Shown here: positions 32,255 through 42,300 of the stretch, piece by piece | Position numbering within the stretch: position 1 is the stretch's first letter | Layout: every line of letters begins with the position of its first letter | NCBI GenBank assembly: GCA_023897205.1 | Contig: JAHWDD010000006.1 | Coordinates: 2,294,001 to 2,358,000, forward strand | Direction of reading: 5' to 3' | Length of the DNA: 64,000 nucleotides | Source: Exophiala sp. HKRS030 | Lineage: Eukaryota > Ascomycota > Eurotiomycetes > Chaetothyriales > Herpotrichiellaceae | The notes under the pieces: generated by a model | The model's input: the letters and a program-made list of their open reading frames with translations, nothing else | Databases searched by the model: none | Told to the model about the DNA's origin: nothing | Translations under genes and position numbers: made by a program

Positions 32255-34180
32255 ATGTCTCTTATTGCTGGTTAGTATCCGCTCCTCGATCAACAACTAG
32301 ACTGATTAGAAGAAGATGGCATATTTGCCGCCTTACCTACGACTACGAGAGGGCAACCTACCCCGCTGTCTGCAGACTCAAAAGGCGAACGAATAGCCTA
32401 CGCCTCGAACAAGTCAATCTTCCTGAGGTCGATCGACGATCCTGCCATATCTACACAGTATACGCAACACACAGCCGCAACAACAGTCGCCCGATTTGCA
32501 CCATCCGGTTTCTACTGCGCTTCAGGCGATGCTTCAGGAATTGTCAGGGTGTGGGACTGTTCACCGAATGGTTCAGGGGCCACAAAAGGAGAATATGCCA
32601 TTATATCTGGGAGGATCAATGATATTGCCTGGGACGGCGACAGTCAACGCATAATAGCTGTTGGCGACGGAAAACAACGTTACGGACACTGCGTGACTGC
32701 GGATTCAGGCAACACGGTAGGAGAAATCAGCGGGCACTCTGCGCAGGTCAACGCAGTTAGTATTCGACAGCAACGGCCATTGAGAGCCGCAACAGCCGGT
32801 GACGATAAGAACCTGGTCTTCTACCACGGAGCACCTTTCAAGTTCAACGATATTCCAGGCAGAGGCAACCATACTAATTTCATATATGGCGTGGCTTTCT
32901 CACCCGATGGAAGTCATCTACTCAGCGTTGGTGGTGATAAGAAGATCTATCTGTACGATGGCAAAACAGGAGAGGCGAAGACGGAGATTGTCGACAGCTC
33001 AGAGGGGCACAAGGGCAGTATCTTTGGTGTTTCATGGTCGAAGGATTCGAAGAATTTCGTCACGTGCTCCGGCGACCGTACCGTCAAGACTTGGGACGTA
33101 GAGGCAGGGAAAGTAACGCACACATGGACTTTTGGCGATGGCATTGCTATTCCAGATCAGCAAGTTGGCGTGGTATGGCCTTCGGGCAGGGCAGATGGCT
33201 TGATCATTTCGCTATCGCTTAGCGGAGACCTTAACTATCTGAACACAAATTCGAGTAAACCGACGAAGGTTCTCTCTGGACATCAGAAGAATATCACAGC
33301 ACTCACCTCCTTAGGCGAGGCCGGCAGTGAAACGCTGTGGACGGGAAGTTACGAAGGTCGTCTTTGTGCATGGGAACCTGCAAACGGAACTGCAGAAACC
33401 ATCGAAGGTGATGGACATACGAATATTATTTCTGGGCTTGCTGCAACGTCCACTGGCAAGCACCCTCAAATTTTCTCAGTGGGTTGGGATGACTCGCTCA
33501 GGACCGTCGATGCCGGCGCAAAGACCTTTACTGGGAAGGCGACTCAATTATCTTCACAGCCAAAAGCCTTGACCTGCACCTCGGATTCATTGGTCGTTGT
33601 TGCTCAGCTGGAGAGTGTAATTGTGTACAGAGACGGCGAAGAAGACGGAGAGCTTCCGCTCAAGTCCACACCGACATCTCTCTCGTCATCTGGAAGCACG
33701 GTTGCCATCGGTTCTGAGGATTCGAGCTTGCGGTTGTTTTCTGTGACACCTGGGAAGGCACCAAAACAGACCGCAGTTGTCGAAAAAGTCTCCGCCGCTC
33801 CTTTGACAGCAATATCCTTTTCTCAGGATGGTTCCATGGTCGCTGTCGGCACAGCAGCTGGCAAGATCTATGTTTACAAGATAAGTAGTGGAGTTACAGG
33901 TCTTGTGACAGGCACGGCAAACCTTGATCTTGTGATAGACCGTTGGAGTGCTCATACAGGCAAAATCACATGCATCGCATGGAATCCAGAGGGTACAGGT
34001 GCTGTCTCAGGAAGTCTTGACACCAACATATTTGCTTGGAGCCTCAGAGAGCCCGGGAAACGAGTGAAGGAGACCAACGCTCACAAAGAAGGGGTTAATG
34101 GTCTTGTTTGGCTCGGTGATGCAGTTTACAGCACTGGCGCAGATGCTACAGTGAAGAAGTGGAAGGTCCAGATAGTTTAG
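32255..34180 (+). CDS. aip1: Actin-interacting protein 1, WD40 repeat
   Basis: Cofactor of cofilin in actin filament disassembly, acting in the cytosol. A 16-base first exon (32255-32270) is joined across a 39-bp intron to 32310-34180, giving 628 residues. Translation starts MSLIAEEDGIFAALPTTTRGQPTPL; the conserved TTRGQPT and YASNKSIFLRSIDDP segments confirm the tiny first exon. About 14 WD repeats form the two expected beta-propellers, e.g. TTVARFAPSGFYCASGDASGIVRVWD, GHKGSIFGVSWSKDSKNFVTCSGDRTVKTWD and the terminal GVNGLVWLGDAVYSTGADATVKKWKV. The long downstream exon has a later non-ATG start in frame that would miss the first blade. Confidence 0.93.
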
Positions 34181-34683
34181 GTTAGGTTAGAACATCCCTG
34201 AAACAACCTGGGCGTCTGATGGTAGAAATGGATTACGATCATGAGGCTCTGAATGCAGCGTCCTTTGTGTCCAGGCGCAGACTGATTGATTGCCAAATGC
34301 GCGTTGATCCAGTTTGCTTTCTTTGTCTTCTGGTTCAACCATGTACAATAAGACTGCCAGGGTTTTGCTGAACAATATAGTATGTGGTTCGTACCACTAG
34401 GGAAGTTGTAACCGTGAAATGGGATCTGATCTGAATCTGATCTGTGTTGTAGGTCGACTATTCGAGAGACTCCACCTTCTGCCGACTGCGACTCCATTTC
34501 GACTGCCACCAACTGCCACTTCAACTTGGCCACCACCGCAAGCCTCCTTCTGTCCTCTTCACACACTATGAACGCCTGATTCTGGTACGTCGCCGTCTTC
34601 CTGGATGCGCAGAATCTCGTCCTGCGTCGCGCCCCGAAAGCGCTCGCCGTGAATCCTTTACATCCATTACGCACCACTCCGAG
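34181..34683. other. Intergenic, AIP1 to HFI1
   Basis: 503 bp; AIP1 3' UTR and HFI1 promoter. No gene recognised. Confidence 0.45.
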
Positions 34684-36088
34684 ATGGCCACGTTCGACGA
34701 GACATTCAACCCAGCGGCACTCGCGCGATCTGATACCATCACATCAGCGACGAGTAACGCGAAAGCGCCTCCCGGCTCCTCCTCCAAATCCTCGAAACCC
34801 TCGCCAAATTACCCTCGAGTCGATCTTGAGCCCCTCTACGCCGAACTCAAGTCGTTAATAGGACATGACTGGGAAACATACTACGAGACGCTGACAAGAT
34901 TCATACGGGGTACGCAAGCGGGAAATTCCCTAGCATGAAATTTTACAGCGACACTGACCTGCTGTAATAGGTGAACTTAATGCCCGCGAGTTTGGTGATG
35001 TTTGCGACGCCTTCATCTACACCTCTCCCCAGACGGAACACGCACATAATTCACTCATCCTTGCCGTGCTGTGCAACGCATCCCGCGATCCACCGGAGCC
35101 AGGGCTCGCAGCATGGGTCAGCGCTACTACCGACAAGTCCGCGCTCGCCACCGCGAACAAGCCCGCAGTCACGAGCGATGTTGGAGAGCAACGTCTGAAG
35201 AGCGAGGTCATGTCCCTCCCGGCCAGGGATAGGCGGCGCCTCAAGGCTGCTACGAATGACAAGGAGGAGGAGGCCGCATCTGCAGCAGCGAAACGAAATC
35301 AGTACGAAGAGTCATATATGACAGGCCGAATCCAAGCTCCTGAGAACGTTTCCGCGGGCGGGACTGTGGCCGGCGGTATAACCAAGACAAACTGGGAGAT
35401 GGAAATACGAAAACGGTACATGCAGCCCTTGTTCGCGGAGACGCTAGAATTCCCGGACCCAAACACGATACATGCCCGCATCGTCCCGCTGTGTTATGAG
35501 GAGGGTGTTGCAAGCGGATGCAGTCTTCAGTGTGCCGAGTATGTGGCTATATCGGCCGAAAATTACATCAAGAGTATGATTGGTGAAGTCTTTGACCGGG
35601 TTAGGAGTAACGGCCCACGTTACGACGAGAATAGTGCAAACGGTGGTATTTTGACTTCCCGCTATAAAAGAGCGATCGATCGAGAAGAGACGGAAGTCAA
35701 GATGGGCAAGTTGTCGAGGACAAGGGATGATGAATTATTACCCTGCGAGGCGGCTGCTGCATACTCGAGACGCCCTATTGGAATGCCGGATTTACAACTC
35801 GCGAGAGCTACCGGGCCGATTCCGTGGAACCAGATGCCTCTTGTGGATTGGACAATTGGAAATGCAAGCGCCGGCTACGACTATGAGGAATGGCAGGCCA
35901 AGCTGCAAGAAATGTCCATCGGAAGTGGAAAGGAGAATGGGCACATCACGGGTCACATCCTTGATAAGCTGGAGGACGGCATGGACCTGGATGGTGCTAA
36001 TGACAACTATGGATGGGAAGGTGCCGGGGAAGATGAGCGCGTTGGACTGCAGAATGTACTTGCGGATTGTCTATCTGCTGGTGGTTAG
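34684..36088 (+). CDS. hfi1: SAGA complex adaptor HFI1/ADA1
   Basis: Structural subunit of the SAGA histone acetyltransferase complex; its histone-fold pairs with Taf12. Exons 34684-34909 and 34971-36088 give 447 residues. The SAGA-Tad1 region starts at VDLEPLYAELKSLIGHDWETYYETLTRFIRGELNAREF, with the intron inside the family signature. The histone-fold-like block PDPNTIHARIVPLCYEEGVASGCSLQCAEYVAISAENYIKSMIGEVFDRV-type sequence follows at about 255-305. The frame stays open for 30 codons after the TAG stop, ending at TAG 36178-36180, with a hydrophilic sequence, so the C-terminus may have been longer. Confidence 0.88.
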
Positions 36089-37316
36089 GAGCCGACCGGC
36101 ACGGGACAAGAGAAGAACGATGACGATCATGAGAAAACATCTGCAGAGACTGGCACCGCCGAGACCAATGATTCAAGTTAGATCGACAACATTTTGGGCC
36201 TCGTCAACTCGCGACAATCTCGACGGGTGATCGACTTGGGCAAAGGTGAAATGGTCATCAATCTGAAATTCACGTTAACGTTGACGACCACGATTGAATT
36301 GAAATCTCGGTTTGGCGGGGGCATAGAAGCAAAGGAATTGGACCTGGAGAGCTATGTCCTATGGGGATGTACCAGAGACAGTCACGTTGAGTGGAATGGG
36401 ACAGCCAAACGACTTGATTTTGAAAGTAACTACGGGTTCACTTCGAGTCTCAGCATCATCCGCGGTTGGTATCCGCGAAGCCTTTTAAGAGAAGAGTCAA
36501 AGGTGGCAACCATGACGTACAAACGACCGCCCGGAGTCTGGATGCGTAGACGCGAGCAGCACGTACTGAAGCAATCACAACGTCCAATCAAACCCCACAA
36601 GCCACCAGGACGGAGCTGAGCAGGCGGCAAAGATCTCCCGAGATCAATGAAGTGGACCAGGATCTACTAACGAGTATCGACGGGGAATTGATTAAGAGAG
36701 GAACGTTGTAAGGAATACCTACGGAGAGAAAAGTCTTCGCAAAGACTTTTTCATCTTGTCCTTTTTGGACATGACAATACGACATTATGATACCCCACCA
36801 TTAAGGACCAGTGCTATCGCCGGCTTGTATGATAGACGGATTGAATGACAAGTCATCAAGGGAAGGTTATTTTGGGTTTTGTGCGTGATTGTTGAAGAAG
36901 ATCAAGGAGAACTAGCAAATTACCTAGGTCCCTACCTACATAGGTATGTTTCAGACAAGTAACATACTTGACTAAATGTTGATAGTAGAGCAGAGAGATT
37001 CAACTGAAGATTCTGAAGTAGATATTTCTATGGCTGCTGACTTGTTTGCTGTTTTGGGTTTCAGTCCTTGAGTCTTTGAGGTGGCTTTTCCGCCCCGTTG
37101 TTTATATATTCACTCAAGTTCCTGTACATAGTAATGGGTACACTAGGAGTGTACAGTAAAAACGAGAAATCGATCGTGATGCCCATGTCCTTTGTACGTC
37201 TAGTCTTTTTCGTGAAACTACCTACAAATATACTAACAAAGAAATTCGTGCTTTTATCTTTGCCTTGGTCTAGCGAGTTTACTCAGATGACTTGCTCGTT
37301 CAAAAGACCAATAAAA
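36089..37316. other. Convergent intergenic region, HFI1 / deformylase
   Basis: 1.2 kb between two gene ends. It includes the 30-codon HFI1 frame extension (36089-36180) and a hairpin with a 9-bp perfect stem at 36729-36750. The longest remaining open frame begins at a TTG and has no family features. Confidence 0.5.
36729..36750. repeat. Hairpin: 9-bp stem, 4-nt loop
   Basis: AAAAGTCTT and AAGACTTTT pair perfectly around the loop CGCA. It sits in a convergent intergenic region and could be part of a 3' UTR or chance. Confidence 0.5.
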
Positions 37317-38324
37317 TCAATTAAAGACCACCGTCTTGTGCCCATTGAGAAAGACCCTCTGTTCCGCCACCCATTTGACGGCGGCGGCCAAGACCTGGGA
37401 TTCAACGTTGCTCCCCTCGTCGACGAGTTCTTTGGGTGTCATGCTGTGGTCGACGCGGGCGACTCGCTGCTCGATGATGGGGCCCTCGTCGAGGTCGGCG
37501 GTGACGAAGTGGGCGGTGGCTCCGATGATCTTGACCCCGCGGTCGTAGGCCTGGTGGTAGGGCTTGGCGCCCTTGAAGGACGGCAGGAAGCTGTGGTGGA
37601 TGTTGACGATCTTGCCGGACATGACCTCGCAGAGCTTCGGGGAGAGGACCTGCATGTACCGGGCCAACACGACGAGGTCGATGTTGTGGGCGTGGATGAG
37701 GTCGAGGATCTGGGACTCCTGTCGCTGCTTGGTGTCCTTGGTCACGGGGAGGTGGTGGAAAGCGACGCCGTAGGACTTCGCCAGGGGTTCAAAGTCCGGG
37801 TGGTTGGAAACGATCAGGGGGACGTCGATGGGTAGTTGGCCCGTCTTTTGTCGAAACAGGAGGTCGTTGAGGCAGTGGCCGATCTTGGAAACCATGATGA
37901 GGACCTGGGGCTTCTGCGAGACCGGCCTCAAGGCATAGTCCATTTCGCTGAAGGTCGTGGAGAGGGCGTCGAATTCCCGCGTGAGGTGGTCCGTCGTCTC
38001 CGCGGGGCCAAAGTGTACCCTCATGAAGAATCTCTCCGAGTCGCGGTCACTGAATTGTTGCAGGTCCAAGATGTTCAGGCTGTTTTGGGCAAAGATGCCC
38101 GTCACCGCGTGGATGATGCCCGGTTTGTCCGAACAGGACAGCGTGAGGATGTGGTCGTTGGCCATTTTGGTCAGGATGGGTGACGGCGGGGAGAGTTTCT
38201 GCGAAGACCAGAGGCGATGAGCACTAACGACAAAAGTGCGAGGTGTTGATCGAAAGGATGGCCTTGGTCTCGGTCGTGTCGTGGCTGTACAAGCAAATCT
38301 TGCCGATCGGAGCAGTAGGACCAT
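37317..38324 (-). CDS. purU: Formyltetrahydrofolate deformylase (PurU type), mitochondrial
   Basis: Hydrolyses 10-formyl-tetrahydrofolate to formate and tetrahydrofolate in one-carbon metabolism. Intronless, 335 residues. An Arg/Ser-rich presequence (1-53) lacking acidic residues predicts mitochondrial import. An N-terminal ACT domain (about 57-130: ILTLSCSDKPGIIHAVTGIFAQNSLNILDLQQFSD) leads into the formyltransferase domain with NIHHSFLPSFKGAKPYHQAYDRG and TADLDEGPIIEQ, which keep the catalytic Asn, His and Asp. An internal Met54 sits exactly where the ACT domain begins, so a cytosolic form by leaky scanning is possible. Exon is GC-rich with strong codon bias. Confidence 0.93.
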   Translation of the reverse strand: MVLLLRSARFACTATTRPRPRPSFRSTPRTFVVSAHRLWSSQKLSPPSPILTKMANDHILTLSCSDKPGIIHAVTGIFAQNSLNILDLQQFSDRDSERFFMRVHFGPAETTDHLTREFDALSTTFSEMDYALRPVSQKPQVLIMVSKIGHCLNDLLFRQKTGQLPIDVPLIVSNHPDFEPLAKSYGVAFHHLPVTKDTKQRQESQILDLIHAHNIDLVVLARYMQVLSPKLCEVMSGKIVNIHHSFLPSFKGAKPYHQAYDRGVKIIGATAHFVTADLDEGPIIEQRVARVDHSMTPKELVDEGSNVESQVLAAAVKWVAEQRVFLNGHKTVVFN

Positions 38325-39384
38325 AGCCTCGAAAAAGAAGAGAGGCCTCGAGGTTTATAGACCCTAGACTTTTCAGATTCTAAAAGAAACGTGGTGAGGT
38401 TATGGACTACTTGTACATGTGGGATTTGTCGACTTTTGATATTTAATCATCGTTCGCAAGGCTCAAAATTTCAGCCAATTACCCCGTGGGATTGCCATAT
38501 TGGGTTAGCGTCATTTTGGATACCTCTGCAGACAATGAAAAAGAGTACGTATCGAATCAGTATCTCGCGGTTCCACATGTTGATAACCTGATAAAGACTA
38601 TGGAACAGGAACAGATTCTCTCATTAAGCGATCATGATTCTCGATGTGAGCGGCGAGCCACGTAGGACAAGAGAAAGGGAGCGAGGTCTTGAGCCAAGGA
38701 AAATGGGTTATATGTTGTACCGTAAGTCTTGCTACGGTGGACCTTTGAGCGTTGTCGCGCGTGGTGTTTCAAGCTTGTGAGTGAGAATTCTCATGATTCA
38801 GGACCAAATAGAAAACAATTTCAATCAAACGCTTCCTGAGTTCAGCCACAGAGATTCCTTTTCTGAAACATGTACCAATCTCGAGAAGCCATCAGATGAG
38901 CCCGTCGCAGTGGCCCATGTCTTGGTAAGAAGCTCTGCCGTTGATTGGCGATGCAGCACTTTCCTAGTGAGTCCAACCAAGGCTTGCCGTGGCCTGCGTC
39001 TTTAGGCAGTCTAGGCATCCGTCTCCACCTTTAGCACAAAGGAGCAAGGAGGAGTACAAGGGGGAAGCTCGACGATCTGTGACTCTCAATTCCGCTCGCA
39101 AATGTGGTTGATCCAGAGAATCCCTCAAGAGAAAAACCACTGCGCCGTCTGATCGATAATGAATGAATGAGCTGCCTGCAGAAGTGCCACGCTCGTCTCA
39201 GGCTGCCAGCAGCTGCCTACACCATTCCTTGCCCTCTTTTCTCACCTTTGTCCTTGGTCGATAAGGGGCCAATGGGTATTTAACAACGCATACTCACCTC
39301 AGAACACTGACCGGACACATCATAACACTTCCCTAACACTTCTACTGATTATCCAGCAGCTCTTACAACAACCAGGAAAACATC
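38325..39384. promoter_or_regulatory. Divergent intergenic region, deformylase / ankyrin protein
   Basis: 1.06 kb with the promoters of two divergent genes. No coding feature recognised. Confidence 0.45.
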
Positions 39385-42300
39385 ATGGAGCTTCCTGATA
39401 TTCCAGTCTCGATTCCCGAATTCATTGACTATGTCAACCAGCATCCAAATTCCCAAGCTGGTGTTGCAAAAGCAGTCGAACCATTCAAAGCTTTCGAAAG
39501 CAAGCTCAGAGAAGTCTACGCACAATTCCCTACTGACCCTGCTGCAACTGCCAATCATCTCGTTCCCGTTTTTGACAGTGCACCCCTCACCATACGAGCA
39601 AGAGACCTCAGCCAAGAGTCAGCAGCCGGACAAGAGAAGTATTTGCTATCCCTTCCCGATGAGCTCCGGAGAAAGCACGACTCTCTGGCTACTGTGCAAT
39701 CGCTCAAGGAGTTCAAAACCAACTTCAATGTTTTCTCGGAGTCAGCGTTGGTTGACCTGGACTGGAGCAATGTGGTCGTTGCCGGAAGCGCTGTCGTTAC
39801 GTCTTTGCTACCGGTGGATGCACCTCATAACGAGTCCAAGGTAAATCGAGAGCACTTTTGGGGAGCTAGAATCTAACATCAACCCCAGAGAGCCCTTCGA
39901 TCATACTACCATGAAGACCTCGCACCTGCCTCTGACGTTGACATCTTCCTTTATGGGTTGAATGAGGATCAGGCCATTGAAAAGATCAAACAGATCGAGA
40001 CCAAAATTCGCGATAGCATCCTCGCCGAGACTACTACGATCCGCACGAAGAATGCCATCACCATTGTCTCGGAGTACCCGACTCGCCATGTGCAAATTGT
40101 GCTCCGCTTGTACAAAAGCGTCTCTGAGATCCTCACTGGATTCGATGTCGACTGCTCGTGTGTAGCCTACGACGGCGAACAAGTCTGGGCCTCTCCGAGA
40201 GCACTGGCAGCATTCATGACCCAAATCAACACAATCGATTTGACCAGAAGATCCCCATCGTACGAGAATCGGCTCTCAAAGTATTCTCACCGTGGCTTCG
40301 AAGTGTACTGGCCGGCGATCGACCGGACTCGAATCGATCCCACAATATTTGAACGGTCATTCACAAGAGTCCAAGGTCTAGCACGAGTTCTTGTCCTGGA
40401 GAAGCTCCCGCACCCGAACGATCGAGATACCTACCTTGCCCAACGTCGAGAGGAAAGAGGCCGCCCCCCATTGCCATGGCAAAAGCGCTTTCGGCATGAA
40501 CTGCCAGGAAACATCAAAGACGCCCAGCCAGATGACGTGGCCGAGTGGGTGGAAGAAGACGAAGTGTCTAACTACCACACCGTAGGGATCCCATATGGTC
40601 CACGATACAACGCCAAAAAGATCGAAAAGCTTCTTTTCACAAAGGACCTCTTGCTGAATGCCGAGTGGAACAGACCGAAGGACCGCGAGACAAAGTTGCA
40701 TCGCCATCCAGCATTCTTCGGCTTTGTCAATGATGTGATTCATGACTGTTGCGGCTTCTGTCCTCAGCCAACAACAGATGCAGATCTCGCAGCCTATGAA
40801 GAGGAGAGCAAGATCTATATCGCTGGGGATCTTACATTCCTCAAAGACGACCCTGGAAGACAGGCTATTGGCAGCTTCAATCCAATCACTGATGATGATT
40901 GGACCGAAATGGCATATGTTGGCAACACCACAAGACTCTGCCAAGCTATCGTCGACCAAGATCTAGAAGCTGTCAGGGACTGGTTCTCCTCTCCCGAAGT
41001 GGTCGACGTGAATCGGCGTGACCATACAGGCCGGACACCTTTGCATTTGGCTACTATGTGTTCAACTCCCGAGATAGTCCATTGTCTTATTGAACATGGT
41101 GCCCGTCTTGTTTCCAGGTTGTACAATGGCATGACAGCTTTGCATATTGCAGCTCATCGCGGTGATACTCGAATGGTCAAAGATATTCTAGAGAAGAGTT
41201 CAGCCAATGAGGAAGAAGAATCACAAAAGGAAGAGGCTAGGAAGAAACAGCGCAGAGCCGCAGCATCTAAAGCCGCAGATGAGCAACCAGCGCAGCCAGA
41301 CAGCGAAAGCACTAATTCGTTCGAGTCTGATGAAGACATGGACGAAGACGAGGATGACGAAGACGAAGACGAAGACATGACCGAAGGATCCTTCGTCAAG
41401 GTCCGTGGCGGCGAGGATACGCCAGATGCCATGGCAGAAAACAAAGATGAGCCAGATATCTTTGACATTGACGTGCTTGCCTGGGACAGTCCTCTGTCTC
41501 CCCTTCACCTCGCTATCCTGGCTGGCCACACTCATATGATCGATTTATTGATCGACGAATATGGTGCTGACGTTCTCTTGCCGGTAAAGATCTTGGATAG
41601 CTATGACAGAAAATCAGCACGTGCGGCAATCCTCACAATTGTACTCGCCCTTGAACTTCCCCTGCAACGAGCCAACGAAACAGTCAAGAGTCTTATCTCC
41701 CATGGCGCAAGTGCAGTCCAGGCAGACATGAGCCATACCACAGCTCTTCATTTCGCAGTTAGTCACGCCAAAACACTGATTCTGGAGACGCTACAAGCCG
41801 CCGACTCGACGGCATTTTCGAAGGCTTGCAATTTCCTGGCCGTTTCGGGATGGTACTCTCACCCGTCAGTCAAGGCACCTATCATCACAGCCATTCGGGC
41901 CCGGAATATGGAAGTTGTTCAAACTTTACTAAAGGCTGGGGCGCATCCACATGTTGATTTGGAGACATTTGTCCAAGCTTTCAAACGAGGCATCACAGGA
42001 CGTATAATAGACGACCCCGAGCAGATTCAATCAATCTTCCAACAACACGTGGAACAACCAATTACTGTTGCTCTCAACATGGAAATGATAGATCTTGTCG
42101 ACCAGCTAGTTGACATGGGAGAAGATGTCAATACCTTGCCCACTTCTGCCTATCAGTTCCTTGGCGCTCAATACTGGAGAGGAGAGCCCAAGGCATTACT
42201 GGATCTCGTCCGGGACAAAATCAAATCTCTGGAAAAATCTCTGCACTCGGCAACCGAAGCAGAATTGGAAAAACCCAAATCATTAGGGAATGATGAAAAG

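Noticed and set aside
36194..36619. 141-codon open frame downstream of HFI1
   Set aside because: Starts at TTG, has no family features, and lies in a convergent gap.
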